The position numbers were made by a program, and so were the translations under genes. The notes beneath the pieces are model-generated. The model did no database searches. It was not told where the DNA came from and saw only the letters and a list, made by a program, of their open reading frames with translations. A DNA stretch of 32,538 nt from Alphaproteobacteria bacterium (lineage in GTDB: Bacteria > Pseudomonadota > Alphaproteobacteria > Rhizobiales > Beijerinckiaceae), in the NCBI GenBank assembly GCA_016869595.1, contig VGDT01000032.1, forward strand, positions 1 through 32,538, in the 5' to 3' direction. The stretch's first letter is position 1. The number at the start of each line of letters is the position of its first letter. Shown piece by piece: positions 15,556-24,116 of the stretch.

Positions 15556-17920
15556 CGTAGCTGCGCGCGTCAAGGCGCGAGAGATCGAAGCGAGCGTTCA
15601 CCTGCCCTATCTGAGGCACGTCACAGAGCACGTGATCTCGCTGTCGACGCGCGCGCTGGTCACCACGATCCGTCTTGGCGGCGTCTCCTTCGAGACGGCC
15701 GACGCCGCCGATCTCAACGATCTCCACGCCAAACTCAACTTAACGCTGCGCAACGTCGCCGACGAACGGCTGGCGCTGTGGACGCATGTCATCCGCCGGC
15801 GAGCCACCGATTATCTTGAGGGCGTGTTTCGCTCGGACTTCGCCCGCAAACTCGACGAAGCCTATCGCACACGTCTCGTTTCCGAGATGCTCTATAGCAA
15901 CGAGCTTTATCTGACCCTGGTCTGGCATCCGGGACGCGACGCGACTGAGCGCGCCTCGCTGTTCTTTTCGCGCCTCGCGCGCGCGGAGCGCGCCGGCGCG
16001 GAAGTCGACGCATTTGGGCTAAAGAAGCTCGATGACGTGACGCGCGATCTGATCGCGGCGCTCGATCGCTACCGCCCGCGCCGCCTCGGTCTCGTCCAGC
16101 GGTATGGCGTCGTCTTTTCCGAGACCGGCTCCATCTTGCAGGAGCTCGTCGCCTGTGAGCGCCTACCCTTCCCGCTCGTCCACGGGCCAATCGGGCCGGC
16201 GCTTTACGCCAACCGCTTGATCTTCGGGCGCGAGACGATCGAAATCCGCGGCCCCGGCGGTTCGCGCTTCGCCGGCATGTTGGCGTTCAAGGATTATCCG
16301 GCGACAACCCGGCCCGGCCTCCTCGACGGTTTTCTCGCCGCCCCCTTCGAGCTCGTGCTCGCGCAGAGCTTCGCTTTCCTCGACAAATCGGAGGCGAAGA
16401 CCGTCATGACGCGCAAGCAAAACCAGCTTCTCTCGGCCAACGATCCGGCGGCTTCGCAAATTGGCGAACTCGACGCGGCGCTCGACGATCTCGAATCGAA
16501 CCGCTTCGTGATGGGCGAACATCACCTGTCGCTCCTCGTCCTCGCCGACGAACCGAGGGCCCTGCTCGACAAGATGAGCCAGGCGCGGCGGATTCTCGCC
16601 GACGCCGGCGCCGTGGTCGCGCGCGAGGACCTCGGGTTAGAAGCGGCCTTCTGGGCGCAATTGCCGGGACTGTTCAAATATCGGGCGCGGGCGGGCGCCA
16701 TCACCTCGCGCAATTTCGCTGGCCTGTCGCCCTTTCACGCCTATCCTTCGGGCAAGGCGGAGGGCAATCATTGGGGACCTTCCGTCGCCGTCCTCAAGAC
16801 CGCCTCGGGTTCGCCGTTTCATTTCTCGTTCCACGTCGGCGATCTCGGCAACACCTTCATCTGCGGCCCCTCCGGCTCGGGCAAGACCGCGTTCCTGACC
16901 TTCGCCTTGGCGCAGGCCGAGAAACTCGACTGCCAGCTGGTGCTGTTCGACAAGGATCGCGGCGCCGAACTCTTCGTTCGGGCGATCGGCGGTTCTTACC
17001 TCACCCTGAAGAGCGGCAAGCCAACGGGCTGCGCGCCCTTGAAGAGCTTCGATCTCACTCCGTCCAATCTCGCCTTCCTTGGCGCGCTCGTGCGCAAGCT
17101 CGTCAGCGTCGAGGGCCGACCGCTGTCGGTCGCCGACGAGCAGAGAATCGATAACGGCCTCTTGGCGCTGCGCGACATGCCGCGCCATGAGCGCTCCTTC
17201 TCGACGCTGCGCGTGTTTCTCGGCCAGCGCGACACCGAGGGAATCGGCGCACGTCTCGAACGATGGTGCAGGGGCGGCGCGCTTGGATGGGTTCTCGACG
17301 CCGACGAGGACGCGATCAGCATCGATTCGCACGCCTTCGGCTTCGACATGACCGAGGTGCTGGATGATCCGATCATCCGCACGCCGCTGATGATGGTGCT
17401 GTTTAGGCGGGTCGAGGAATTGATCGACGGACGCCGCATCGTCATCGCCATCGACGAATTTTGGAAGGCGCTCGGCGACGAAGCCTTTCGCGATCTCGCC
17501 AATGACGGGTTGAAGACGATCCGCAAGAAGAACGGCGTCATGGTGTTCGGCACGCAATCGCCGCGCGACGCGCTTGTCTCGCCCATCGCCCACACCATCG
17601 TCGAGCAATGCCCGACGCAAGTTTTCTTTCCGAACGCGCGCGGCCAGGCGCGTGACTATGTCGACGGCTTTCATCTCACCAAAACGGAATTCCGGTTGAT
17701 CCGCGAAGAGCTTTCGACCGAGAGCCGCCGCTTCCTCCTGAAACAGGGTCACGACGCCGTGGTCGCCGAGCTCGACCTCAAAGGAATGGACGATGCGCTC
17801 GCCATCCTTTCCGGTCGCACGGCGACCGTCGAGCTTGCCGATCGCTTGCGTGAAGAGGTCGGCGACAATCCGGCCAAATGGCTCCCGATCTTCCATCAGC
17901 GCCGAAAGACTCTCGCATGA
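15548..17920 (+). CDS. virB4: VirB4 T4SS ATPase
   Basis: The 790-residue product is a VirB4/TrbE-type ATPase. Walker A GPSGSGKTAF lies near residue 443 and Walker B IVIAIDEFWKAL near residue 635. A later FGTQSPRDAL block is also family-typical. It energises pilin extraction and substrate passage at the inner membrane. The ATG at 15548 overlaps the virB3 stop; the upstream extension of this frame lies inside virB3 and is not coding. The stop overlaps the virB5 start as ATGA. The gene is intact and of normal length. Confidence 0.95.
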   Translation: MASVAARVKAREIEASVHLPYLRHVTEHVISLSTRALVTTIRLGGVSFETADAADLNDLHAKLNLTLRNVADERLALWTHVIRRRATDYLEGVFRSDFARKLDEAYRTRLVSEMLYSNELYLTLVWHPGRDATERASLFFSRLARAERAGAEVDAFGLKKLDDVTRDLIAALDRYRPRRLGLVQRYGVVFSETGSILQELVACERLPFPLVHGPIGPALYANRLIFGRETIEIRGPGGSRFAGMLAFKDYPATTRPGLLDGFLAAPFELVLAQSFAFLDKSEAKTVMTRKQNQLLSANDPAASQIGELDAALDDLESNRFVMGEHHLSLLVLADEPRALLDKMSQARRILADAGAVVAREDLGLEAAFWAQLPGLFKYRARAGAITSRNFAGLSPFHAYPSGKAEGNHWGPSVAVLKTASGSPFHFSFHVGDLGNTFICGPSGSGKTAFLTFALAQAEKLDCQLVLFDKDRGAELFVRAIGGSYLTLKSGKPTGCAPLKSFDLTPSNLAFLGALVRKLVSVEGRPLSVADEQRIDNGLLALRDMPRHERSFSTLRVFLGQRDTEGIGARLERWCRGGALGWVLDADEDAISIDSHAFGFDMTEVLDDPIIRTPLMMVLFRRVEELIDGRRIVIAIDEFWKALGDEAFRDLANDGLKTIRKKNGVMVFGTQSPRDALVSPIAHTIVEQCPTQVFFPNARGQARDYVDGFHLTKTEFRLIREELSTESRRFLLKQGHDAVVAELDLKGMDDALAILSGRTATVELADRLREEVGDNPAKWLPIFHQRRKTLA

Positions 17921-18627
17921 AGCCCTCCGCCCGAATTCTCAATGTCGTGATCATGGCCGCCCTGCCCTTTTCGGCCTCGGCCCAGGTCGTGTTCGATCCG
18001 AGCGTCTTCGCTCGCCAACTCGACCAATTGATCGAAATGAAAAAGCAGGTCGAGACGCTCACTTCGCAGCTCAAAGTCGCGCAGGATCAGCTCACCCAAG
18101 CGAAGCAGCTCTATGATTCCTTCAACAAACTCACGAACGCCAACGACGTCGCGGGCCTCCTGAACTCGTCGGAATTCCGCAAATATCTACCGGGGGAATT
18201 CTCGCAAATCGAGGGCGTCATCAAGGGATCTGGGTCGGGAAGCTTTGCTTTTTCGATCGACAGCTATTTGGCGCAGAACCGCGTCTACACGGAAAACCCG
18301 GGCAATTCTTTCTATGCCTCCGAGCTCGATCGCATCGCCCGCCAAACGGGCGCCAAGCACTCGCTCGGACAAGCCGTCTACGACACGGCCTCCCGCCGCG
18401 TTGACCAGCTCGAGGAATTGCGCCGCCAGATCAGCGCCTCCAAGGACGCCAAGGAAGTGCTCGATCTTTCCGCGCGCCTGCAGGCCGAACAGGCGCTGCT
18501 GCAAAACGACGTGCTGCGCCTGCAAGGCCTCGCCATGATTCAACGCGCGCAAGCCGACATGGACGTCCAGCGCGAACACGAACGACGCCGACAGACGATC
18601 GATGAAATGAAGGCCGCCCTCCAATGA
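17917..18627 (+). CDS. virB5: VirB5-like minor pilin/adhesin
   Basis: The 236-residue product has a cleavable signal peptide (MKPSARILNVVIMAALPFSASA). A long helical coiled region (LDQLIEMKKQVETLTSQLKV and later QLEELRRQISASKD) is typical of VirB5/TrbJ. These proteins sit at the pilus tip and may contact recipients. The ATG overlaps the virB4 stop (ATGA) and the stop overlaps eexN by four bases. Identification rests on shape and operon position as well as sequence. Confidence 0.85.
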   Translation: MKPSARILNVVIMAALPFSASAQVVFDPSVFARQLDQLIEMKKQVETLTSQLKVAQDQLTQAKQLYDSFNKLTNANDVAGLLNSSEFRKYLPGEFSQIEGVIKGSGSGSFAFSIDSYLAQNRVYTENPGNSFYASELDRIARQTGAKHSLGQAVYDTASRRVDQLEELRRQISASKDAKEVLDLSARLQAEQALLQNDVLRLQGLAMIQRAQADMDVQREHERRRQTIDEMKAALQ

Positions 18628-18905
18628 AGACGCTCATCTCGACACTGCTGATCGCAACGTGCCTCGCGGGATGCGATAACGGGCCCCGCTCTTCCGACGC
18701 TGCGTCGAAGACGGCGTCAGAGGTCCACGACGTGGCGTGGTATCTCGAGCATGAGGTTGAGCACGACGAAACCAAGCGGCGATGCAAGGCCAATCCGGGA
18801 GCGCGACGCGACACGGCGGAGTGCATAAACGCCGATCAAGCGCAAAAGCAAATTTTCGTCTGGGGGCGCGAGGAAGCCCTGCGTCGCTCGCGTGAAGGCC
18901 GCTGA
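18624..18905 (+). CDS. eexN: EexN-like entry-exclusion lipoprotein
   Basis: The 93-residue product begins MKTLISTLLIATCLAGC, a clear lipobox with the lipid-bearing Cys at residue 17. The mature part has EVHDVAWYLEHEVE, then RRCKANPGARRDTAECINAD. This is the EexN pattern with its conserved cysteine pair. EexN proteins block redundant mating into cells already carrying the same system. The position between virB5 and virB6 is standard for this T4SS class. It overlaps virB5 by four bases. Confidence 0.85.
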   Translation: MKTLISTLLIATCLAGCDNGPRSSDAASKTASEVHDVAWYLEHEVEHDETKRRCKANPGARRDTAECINADQAQKQIFVWGREEALRRSREGR

Positions 18906-18907
18906 TC

Positions 18908-19891
18908 ATGGCCATCGCCGTTTTCGATGAATTCTTGAAAGAGTTCGAGCAGCCGATCACGCAGTTCGTGTCGAACTCGGTGCAGAACCTCACCTCCTAT
19001 GTCGACGCGCCGCTGCGCGTCGCGGTGATGCTCTATGTCGTGATCTACGGCATCGCGGTCATGCGCGGCGCGATCCAGGAGCCGATCCTCGACTTCGCCT
19101 GGCGGTCGATCCGTATCGTTGCCGTCATCCTGCTCGCGACCAACGCCGCGTCCTATCAGCAATATGTCACGGGCCTCTTTTTCGAGTCGCTGCCGAAGGA
19201 GATCAACGGGGCTATCGCCGGCGGCGGGCTCGACATGAAGTCCGGCCAGCCGTTCGACCAACTATTGACCAAGGGAATTTCGGTCGCCCAAAAAATCTAC
19301 GATCAGGCCGGGCTGACCGATATCGTGCCGGCGCTCGTCGCCGCGATCCTACTGGTCTTCACTGCGGTCAGCGGCTTCCTCCAGTTCGCGATCATGCTCT
19401 ATGCGAAGGTTGGCCTGGCGCTCGTCCTGGCGCTCGGTCCGATCTTCGTCGCCCTCATGCTGTTCGAGGTGACGCGCACCTTCGGCGAGGCCTGGACGCG
19501 TCAGCTCGCCAATTTCGTGATCCTGCATGTGCTCGTAGTGGCTCTGATCGGGCTTATGCTGACCACCGTAGGGCATTTCGTCGACAAATATGGCGCCAAC
19601 GCCGCGACCGGCGGCCAATTGATCGTCGGGGCCGTAGCGATCAGCGCCGTCCTCGGGCTCGCCGCCTATCTCGCCTTGCAGTTGCCGGAGATCGCCGGGG
19701 CGCTCGCCGGCGGCGGGGCGTCGCTCGCCGCCCACATGCTCAATCGGTGGATGGCGGCCTACGCCACCACCGCCACCGTGGGCGCCACGATCGGCGCCTA
19801 TGCCGGCGCGCACGTGGCCACCGGGCGAATGCTCCGGGCGTTGCGCGGCCGGCGGACAGGCGGCGGCATCCGCCACGTTCCCGCGGAATAG
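18908..19891 (+). CDS. virB6: VirB6 polytopic inner-membrane channel protein
   Basis: The 327-residue product has a soluble N-terminus (AVFDEFLKEFEQPITQFV). About six hydrophobic helices follow, including VAVMLYVVIYGIAVMRGAI, ALVAAILLVFTAVSGFLQFA and LALVLALGPIFVALMLF. The pattern of TrbL/VirB6 (ALGPIFVALMLFEVTR followed by FGEAWTRQLANFVI) is visible. VirB6 forms part of the DNA translocation path. It begins two bases after the eexN stop. The C-terminus is glycine/alanine-rich and basic. Confidence 0.92.
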   Translation: MAIAVFDEFLKEFEQPITQFVSNSVQNLTSYVDAPLRVAVMLYVVIYGIAVMRGAIQEPILDFAWRSIRIVAVILLATNAASYQQYVTGLFFESLPKEINGAIAGGGLDMKSGQPFDQLLTKGISVAQKIYDQAGLTDIVPALVAAILLVFTAVSGFLQFAIMLYAKVGLALVLALGPIFVALMLFEVTRTFGEAWTRQLANFVILHVLVVALIGLMLTTVGHFVDKYGANAATGGQLIVGAVAISAVLGLAAYLALQLPEIAGALAGGGASLAAHMLNRWMAAYATTATVGATIGAYAGAHVATGRMLRALRGRRTGGGIRHVPAE

Positions 19892-19935
19892 CGGAATTCC
19901 ATCATCCCGAACTTCCCTAAGATTTCGGAGACGAA

Positions 19936-20265
19936 ATGACCGCACGAATGACATTCTTGGCGCTGGCGCTCGTGACGCCTCTTGGCGGTTGCGCCAGCCT
20001 GACAGGTTCACAGGCGCCTTCCTGTGACGGTGCGGCGCGACGCCCACTCAACCGATCGCTGTGGAACTGGGAGAGCGCGAGTCCGATCGCGGCGGCGCCG
20101 ATCGAAGCGCCAGCCCCTCCTCCGGTTCCACCTGCGAGGGAAGGCGAACCGCTTATCCGCAAGGGCGAGATCGGCCCCGCGCAATCTGTGGCGCGCGCAG
20201 CTGCGCGGCCCGTCTTCGATATCGCCGCCTCGACGCGGCGCTGTGGGGGAGCCGATCATGGTTGA
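19936..20265 (+). CDS. virB7: VirB7-like outer-membrane lipoprotein
   Basis: The 109-residue product has a signal ending in the lipobox PLGGC (Cys19). Next comes CDGAARRPLNRSLWNWE, a stretch I associate with T4SS lipoproteins of this operon type, and then a proline-rich linker (APAPPPVPPA). VirB7 stabilises VirB9 in the outer-membrane core complex. It is longer than the classic ~55-residue VirB7. The stop overlaps the virB8 start by eight bases. An inverted repeat at 20007-20026 lies inside the coding sequence. Confidence 0.8.
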   Translation: MTARMTFLALALVTPLGGCASLTGSQAPSCDGAARRPLNRSLWNWESASPIAAAPIEAPAPPPVPPAREGEPLIRKGEIGPAQSVARAAARPVFDIAASTRRCGGADHG

Positions 20266-20932
20266 GGCGGGCGAACTGAAAACCTATTTCGAGCGCGCCC
20301 GGCTCTGGGAGCAGGATCTGCTGCTCTCGGCGGAGCGCTCGAAGCGCTTCGCTTGGGGCGTCGCGGCGGCGGCGTCCGTTCTGGCCTTCGTCTCGATCGG
20401 CGCCGTCGCCGCGTTGACACCGCTCAAGACCGTCGAACCCTTCGTTATCCGCGTCGACAATGCGACGGGCGTCGTCGACGTCGTCTCCGGATTGAAGGAC
20501 GAGCCGCAGACCTACGACGAGGCGATCGCCAAATATTTTCTCGCCCAATATGTGCGGGCGCGGGAAGGTTACAGCTTCGTCGAGGCGCCGGTGAATTTCC
20601 GGACGATCTCGCTGCTCTCAAACCAAGCCGAGCAGGCGCGGTTTTCGACCCTCTATCGGGGCTCCAACCCCGACAGTCCCCAGGTCGCCTATGGCCGAAC
20701 CGGTGTCGCCGAAATCCGCATCAAGGCGATCTCCTTGCTCGGCCCCAATCTCGCCTCGGTGCGCTTCATCCGCGAAACGCGCCACGGCGAGGAAACAAAG
20801 CTTTCGCATTGGATCGCGACGCTCGCCTTCTCCTTCGAGAAGAAAGCGACGATCTCATCCTCCGATCGCCTGATCAACCCGCTCGGTTTTCTCGTCTCGG
20901 AATACCGATCCGATCCGGAGACCGCGCCATGA
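20258..20932 (+). CDS. virB8: VirB8 inner-membrane assembly factor
   Basis: The 224-residue product has a short cytoplasmic N-terminus (LKTYFERARLWEQDLLLSAE). One membrane helix lies at about residues 30-55, followed by the periplasmic VirB8 domain (VEPFVIRVDNATGVVDVVS, then NPLGFLVSEYR near the end). VirB8 bridges inner-membrane parts to the VirB9/VirB10 core. The ATG at 20258 fits the domain start; the frame continues upstream inside virB7 without meaning. The stop overlaps virB9 as ATGA. Confidence 0.93.
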   Translation: MVEAGELKTYFERARLWEQDLLLSAERSKRFAWGVAAAASVLAFVSIGAVAALTPLKTVEPFVIRVDNATGVVDVVSGLKDEPQTYDEAIAKYFLAQYVRAREGYSFVEAPVNFRTISLLSNQAEQARFSTLYRGSNPDSPQVAYGRTGVAEIRIKAISLLGPNLASVRFIRETRHGEETKLSHWIATLAFSFEKKATISSSDRLINPLGFLVSEYRSDPETAP

Positions 20933-21789
20933 TGAACCGCTTTTCTTTCGTAGGCGCCTTCATGCTCGCCGCGGGCATTATGCTGACACCGCTACCGGCT
21001 TCCGCCTTGCAGCAACCGACCGCCGGTTCGCGCGACGCCCGGGTGCGCATGGTCGCCTATGACCCGGCCAATGTCGTCAAGATCAATGGCGTCATCCGCG
21101 CCTCGACCCAGATTCTCTTCGCCGAGGACGAAGAAATCGCCCATGTCGCGATCGGAGATTCGGTCTCCTGGGAGGTGGCGCCCGCCGGCAACATCCTCTT
21201 CCTGAAGCCGCGCGAAAAGCACCCGCCGACCAATCTGCAAGTGGTGACAACGCGCCGCGACGGCCGCAAGCGCTCATACCAGTTCGAGTTGTCCATCACC
21301 GAGAGCTCTCTCGCGGACAGCTATTTCATAGTGCGCTTCGCCTATCCAGGCGACGACGCCGAGGCGCGCCGCGACGCCTCCGCCGCAAGGCGCGGGGAGA
21401 TGGAGGCTCGCGCGATCGACGAGACCTTCGCGCTTCATAACGCCACGAGCCCCCGCAACTGGCGCTATTCGGCGCAAGGGACGCCGAGCCTGGAGCCCGA
21501 CGCCGTTTACGACGACGGCAAGGAGACGACGCTGCGCTTCGGAGGCAATCGCGAGATTCCGGCGATTTTCCTCGTCGCCTCCGACGGAACCGAAAGCCTC
21601 GTCCCGAAGGACGTGCGCGGCGAACTCGTCGTCGTCCATGCGGTCGGACGCGAATTGCGTCTGCGTCAAGGCGCGGAGGTTCTCTGCGTCTTCAACGAGG
21701 CCTTCGACGCGAGAGGCGTCAACCAGGCGACGCGAACGACGAGCCCGAGCGTCGCACGGCTGTCGCGCCGCGCGCAACGAACACGATGA
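20929..21789 (+). CDS. virB9: VirB9 outer-membrane core component
   Basis: The 286-residue product begins with a signal peptide (MMNRFSFVGAFMLAAGIMLT, cleavage after SALQ or nearby). The VirB9/CagX domain follows, with DARVRMVAYDPANVVKI near residue 40, then LFLKPREKHPPTNLQVVT. The C-terminal part has PRNWRYSAQGTPSLEP and TTLRFGGNREIPAIF. It forms the outer-membrane ring with VirB7 and VirB10. Both ends overlap neighbours by four bases. Confidence 0.93.
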   Translation: MMNRFSFVGAFMLAAGIMLTPLPASALQQPTAGSRDARVRMVAYDPANVVKINGVIRASTQILFAEDEEIAHVAIGDSVSWEVAPAGNILFLKPREKHPPTNLQVVTTRRDGRKRSYQFELSITESSLADSYFIVRFAYPGDDAEARRDASAARRGEMEARAIDETFALHNATSPRNWRYSAQGTPSLEPDAVYDDGKETTLRFGGNREIPAIFLVASDGTESLVPKDVRGELVVVHAVGRELRLRQGAEVLCVFNEAFDARGVNQATRTTSPSVARLSRRAQRTR

Positions 21790-22982
21790 GCGTCAACTCG
21801 CAATCACATTCGAAAGCGACCACAATGAGTGAAGATCCCGCCACGACTCCGCTCGACCAGGAGCGCCGCATCACGCCCGTCTCGTCTGATAGCGATACGG
21901 CCCTGCCGTGGCGCAAAGGAGTGGGCGTCATCGGTCTCGTCACGCTCTGCGGCCTAGTGCTGTGGGCAAGCTGGAAGCACGCGCCGGCCGAGGCCGAAGC
22001 CCGCCAGAAGCCGACGATTTCTGTGGCGAGCGCCTTCGAGCGCCCGCGCGATCCGCCGGCCGGTCGGGCGGAGCCGGCGGCCGTCCCCGTCGCCATTGCC
22101 AATACCCCCGAGCGATCCAAGGCCGACGAGCTCATGGACAGCGCGCGGCGCGCCCCAGTGCTCGTCTTCAATCGCCCTCCGCAAGCCAGGGCCAGCGCTG
22201 CGACCGCCCCATTTCCGGGCGTGGACCCCGAGCCGACGGGTTCGATTTATGCGAACGGCTATGGTCCTCCCGAAGCCCCCAATGAGCTGGCGAGCAAGCT
22301 TAAACCGACGACGTTGGAAGGCGTGCGGGCGGCCAGACTGCCCAACCGCCATCTCATCGTCACGCAAGGGACCGCCATCCCCTGCGTCTTGGAGACCGCC
22401 ATGTCGTCGGATGTCGCGGGCTTCGTCTCCTGCGTCGTCGAACGCGACGTGATGTCGGATTCGGGCGAAGTCGTGCTGATGGAGAAGGGCACGCAGATCG
22501 TCGGCGAATATCGCGGCAATGTGCGGCGCGGATCGAGGCGCATGTTCGTGCTGTGGAACCGGGCCAAGACCCCGACCGGGGTGATCGTGGCGCTCGCGAG
22601 CTCCGCGACCGACGCGTTGGGGCGCTCCGGTTTCGACGGCGAGATCGATAATCATTTCTTCGAACGCTTCGGCGGCGCGCTTCTCCTGTCGATCGTCGGC
22701 GACGCCGGCCAGATCGCCGCGACCCAATTGTCGCGAGCCGACATTCAGGTGAATTCGATTCAGAGGTCGGGACAAAGCGCGGCGGCGATCGCCACCGAAC
22801 AATCGATCAACATTCCGCCGACGCTAACCAAGAACCAGGGCGAGCTTGTGTCGATCTTCGTCGCCCGCGATCTCGACTTCTCTTCCGTGTATCGCCTGCG
22901 GCTCGTCGAGGGCCGCACGCAAATCCTCGATCGCACGATCGCGAGCCAAGTCACAACGCCGCAGAGGATCACCAAACCATGA
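21786..22982 (+). CDS. virB10: VirB10 (TrbI-type) core scaffold protein
   Basis: The 398-residue product has a cytoplasmic N-terminus and a single membrane helix at about residues 44-65 (GVIGLVTLCGLVLWASW). A proline/alanine-rich periplasmic linker follows. The C-terminal TrbI/VirB10 domain begins LIVTQGTAIPCVLETAMSSD and continues to GEIDNHFFERFGGALLLSIV. VirB10 spans both membranes and senses ATP use. Length is normal. The start and stop each overlap neighbours as ATGA. Confidence 0.93.
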   Translation: MSVNSQSHSKATTMSEDPATTPLDQERRITPVSSDSDTALPWRKGVGVIGLVTLCGLVLWASWKHAPAEAEARQKPTISVASAFERPRDPPAGRAEPAAVPVAIANTPERSKADELMDSARRAPVLVFNRPPQARASAATAPFPGVDPEPTGSIYANGYGPPEAPNELASKLKPTTLEGVRAARLPNRHLIVTQGTAIPCVLETAMSSDVAGFVSCVVERDVMSDSGEVVLMEKGTQIVGEYRGNVRRGSRRMFVLWNRAKTPTGVIVALASSATDALGRSGFDGEIDNHFFERFGGALLLSIVGDAGQIAATQLSRADIQVNSIQRSGQSAAAIATEQSINIPPTLTKNQGELVSIFVARDLDFSSVYRLRLVEGRTQILDRTIASQVTTPQRITKP

Positions 22983-24052
22983 GCGGCGATGACGCGGCCG
23001 TTCTCGACGATTTTTTGGCGCGCGATGGAACGGATGAGGAAGCGCAGTCAGGGGAGCGGCGCGTTCTGCTGCGCTTTCTCGAGCCGATTGCCGATCTTCT
23101 CGCCGAACCCAACCTGACGGAAATCGTCGTCAACCGGCCCGGCGAAGTCTTCACCGAAGGCCCCGAGGGCTGGACGCGCCATGAGCGCAGGGGCCTCGCC
23201 TTTTCGCATTTGATGAATCTCGCGACCGCCGCCGCGGCCTTCACCCGCCAGGATATCGCTTCCGACCATCCGATCGTTTCGACCGTGCTGCCAGCCGGCG
23301 AGCGTTGCCAGATCATCGCGCCGCCGGCGGTTCCGGCGGGGACGGTGAGCCTTACGATCCGCAAGGTGGCGGCGGTGACGATGACCCTCGACGAGTTCGA
23401 CCGTCGTTCGCTCTTTGCCGATGTTCGCCAGGCGAGCGACGAGCTCTCGGCCGACGAGCAGGAGCTCGTGCGGCTCAGAGACGCGGGCCAATGGCGCGCC
23501 TTCCTCGAACGCGCCGTCGCCGGCCGCCGCAATATCGTCATTTCCGGGGCGACGGGATCGGGCAAGACGACGCTCGCCAAGGGCCTCGTCGCGCTGATTC
23601 CCGACCATGAACGCATTCTCACGATCGAGGACACAGCGGAACTCACCATTCCGCAGCCCAATCATGTCCGCCTGCTCTACGCCAAGGATGGCTCGGGCGT
23701 CGCAAAGATCGGCCCGCGCGAATTGCTGGAATCGGCTTTGCGCATGCGCCCCGATCGCATCCTGCTGCAGGAACTGCGCGACGGCACGGCCTTCTACTAT
23801 CTGCGCAATGTGAACTCGGGGCATCCGGGTTCGATCACCACGGTCCATGCCGATAGCGCACGGCTCGCTTTTGAACAGCTGACCCTGCTCGTCAAGGAAA
23901 GCGCCGAGGGGCGCGAGCTCGCCCGCGAGGACATAAGGCGGCTCCTCCATCTCACCATCGACGTCGTGGTGCAGATGTCTCGCCGCGACGGCCGCTACCG
24001 CATCACGGAAATCCATTATGATCCCGAGGCCAAGCGCCGCAATACGTTCTGA
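22979..24052 (+). CDS. virB11: VirB11 secretion ATPase
   Basis: The 357-residue product is a VirB11-family hexameric ATPase. The N-terminal domain has LAEPNLTEIVVNRPGEVF. Walker A GATGSGKTTLAKG lies near residue 191 and Walker B RPDRILLQELRDG near residue 260. The His box GHPGSITTVHADS is near residue 281. It powers pilus formation and substrate transfer with VirB4 and VirD4. The gene is intact and overlaps virB10 by four bases. Confidence 0.95.
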   Translation: MSGDDAAVLDDFLARDGTDEEAQSGERRVLLRFLEPIADLLAEPNLTEIVVNRPGEVFTEGPEGWTRHERRGLAFSHLMNLATAAAAFTRQDIASDHPIVSTVLPAGERCQIIAPPAVPAGTVSLTIRKVAAVTMTLDEFDRRSLFADVRQASDELSADEQELVRLRDAGQWRAFLERAVAGRRNIVISGATGSGKTTLAKGLVALIPDHERILTIEDTAELTIPQPNHVRLLYAKDGSGVAKIGPRELLESALRMRPDRILLQELRDGTAFYYLRNVNSGHPGSITTVHADSARLAFEQLTLLVKESAEGRELAREDIRRLLHLTIDVVVQMSRRDGRYRITEIHYDPEAKRRNTF

Positions 24053-24116
24053 AGGGCAAGCCGCGAAAATTGTCGCCGCCCTCATGAAGATCGCGTCCCG
24101 AGGCGGAGCAAGCGCC

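Noticed and set aside
16637-17896. 419-codon minus-strand frame opposite virB4
   Set aside because: It lies entirely antisense to an intact VirB4 with clear Walker motifs. Its own sequence has no recognisable domain and biased composition.
20007-20026. Inverted repeat TCACAGG-N6-CCTGTGA
   Set aside because: It is inside the virB7 coding sequence and has the half-sites in the opposite order to the lux-box-like dyads (ACAGG before CCTGT), so it was not counted as a fourth site.
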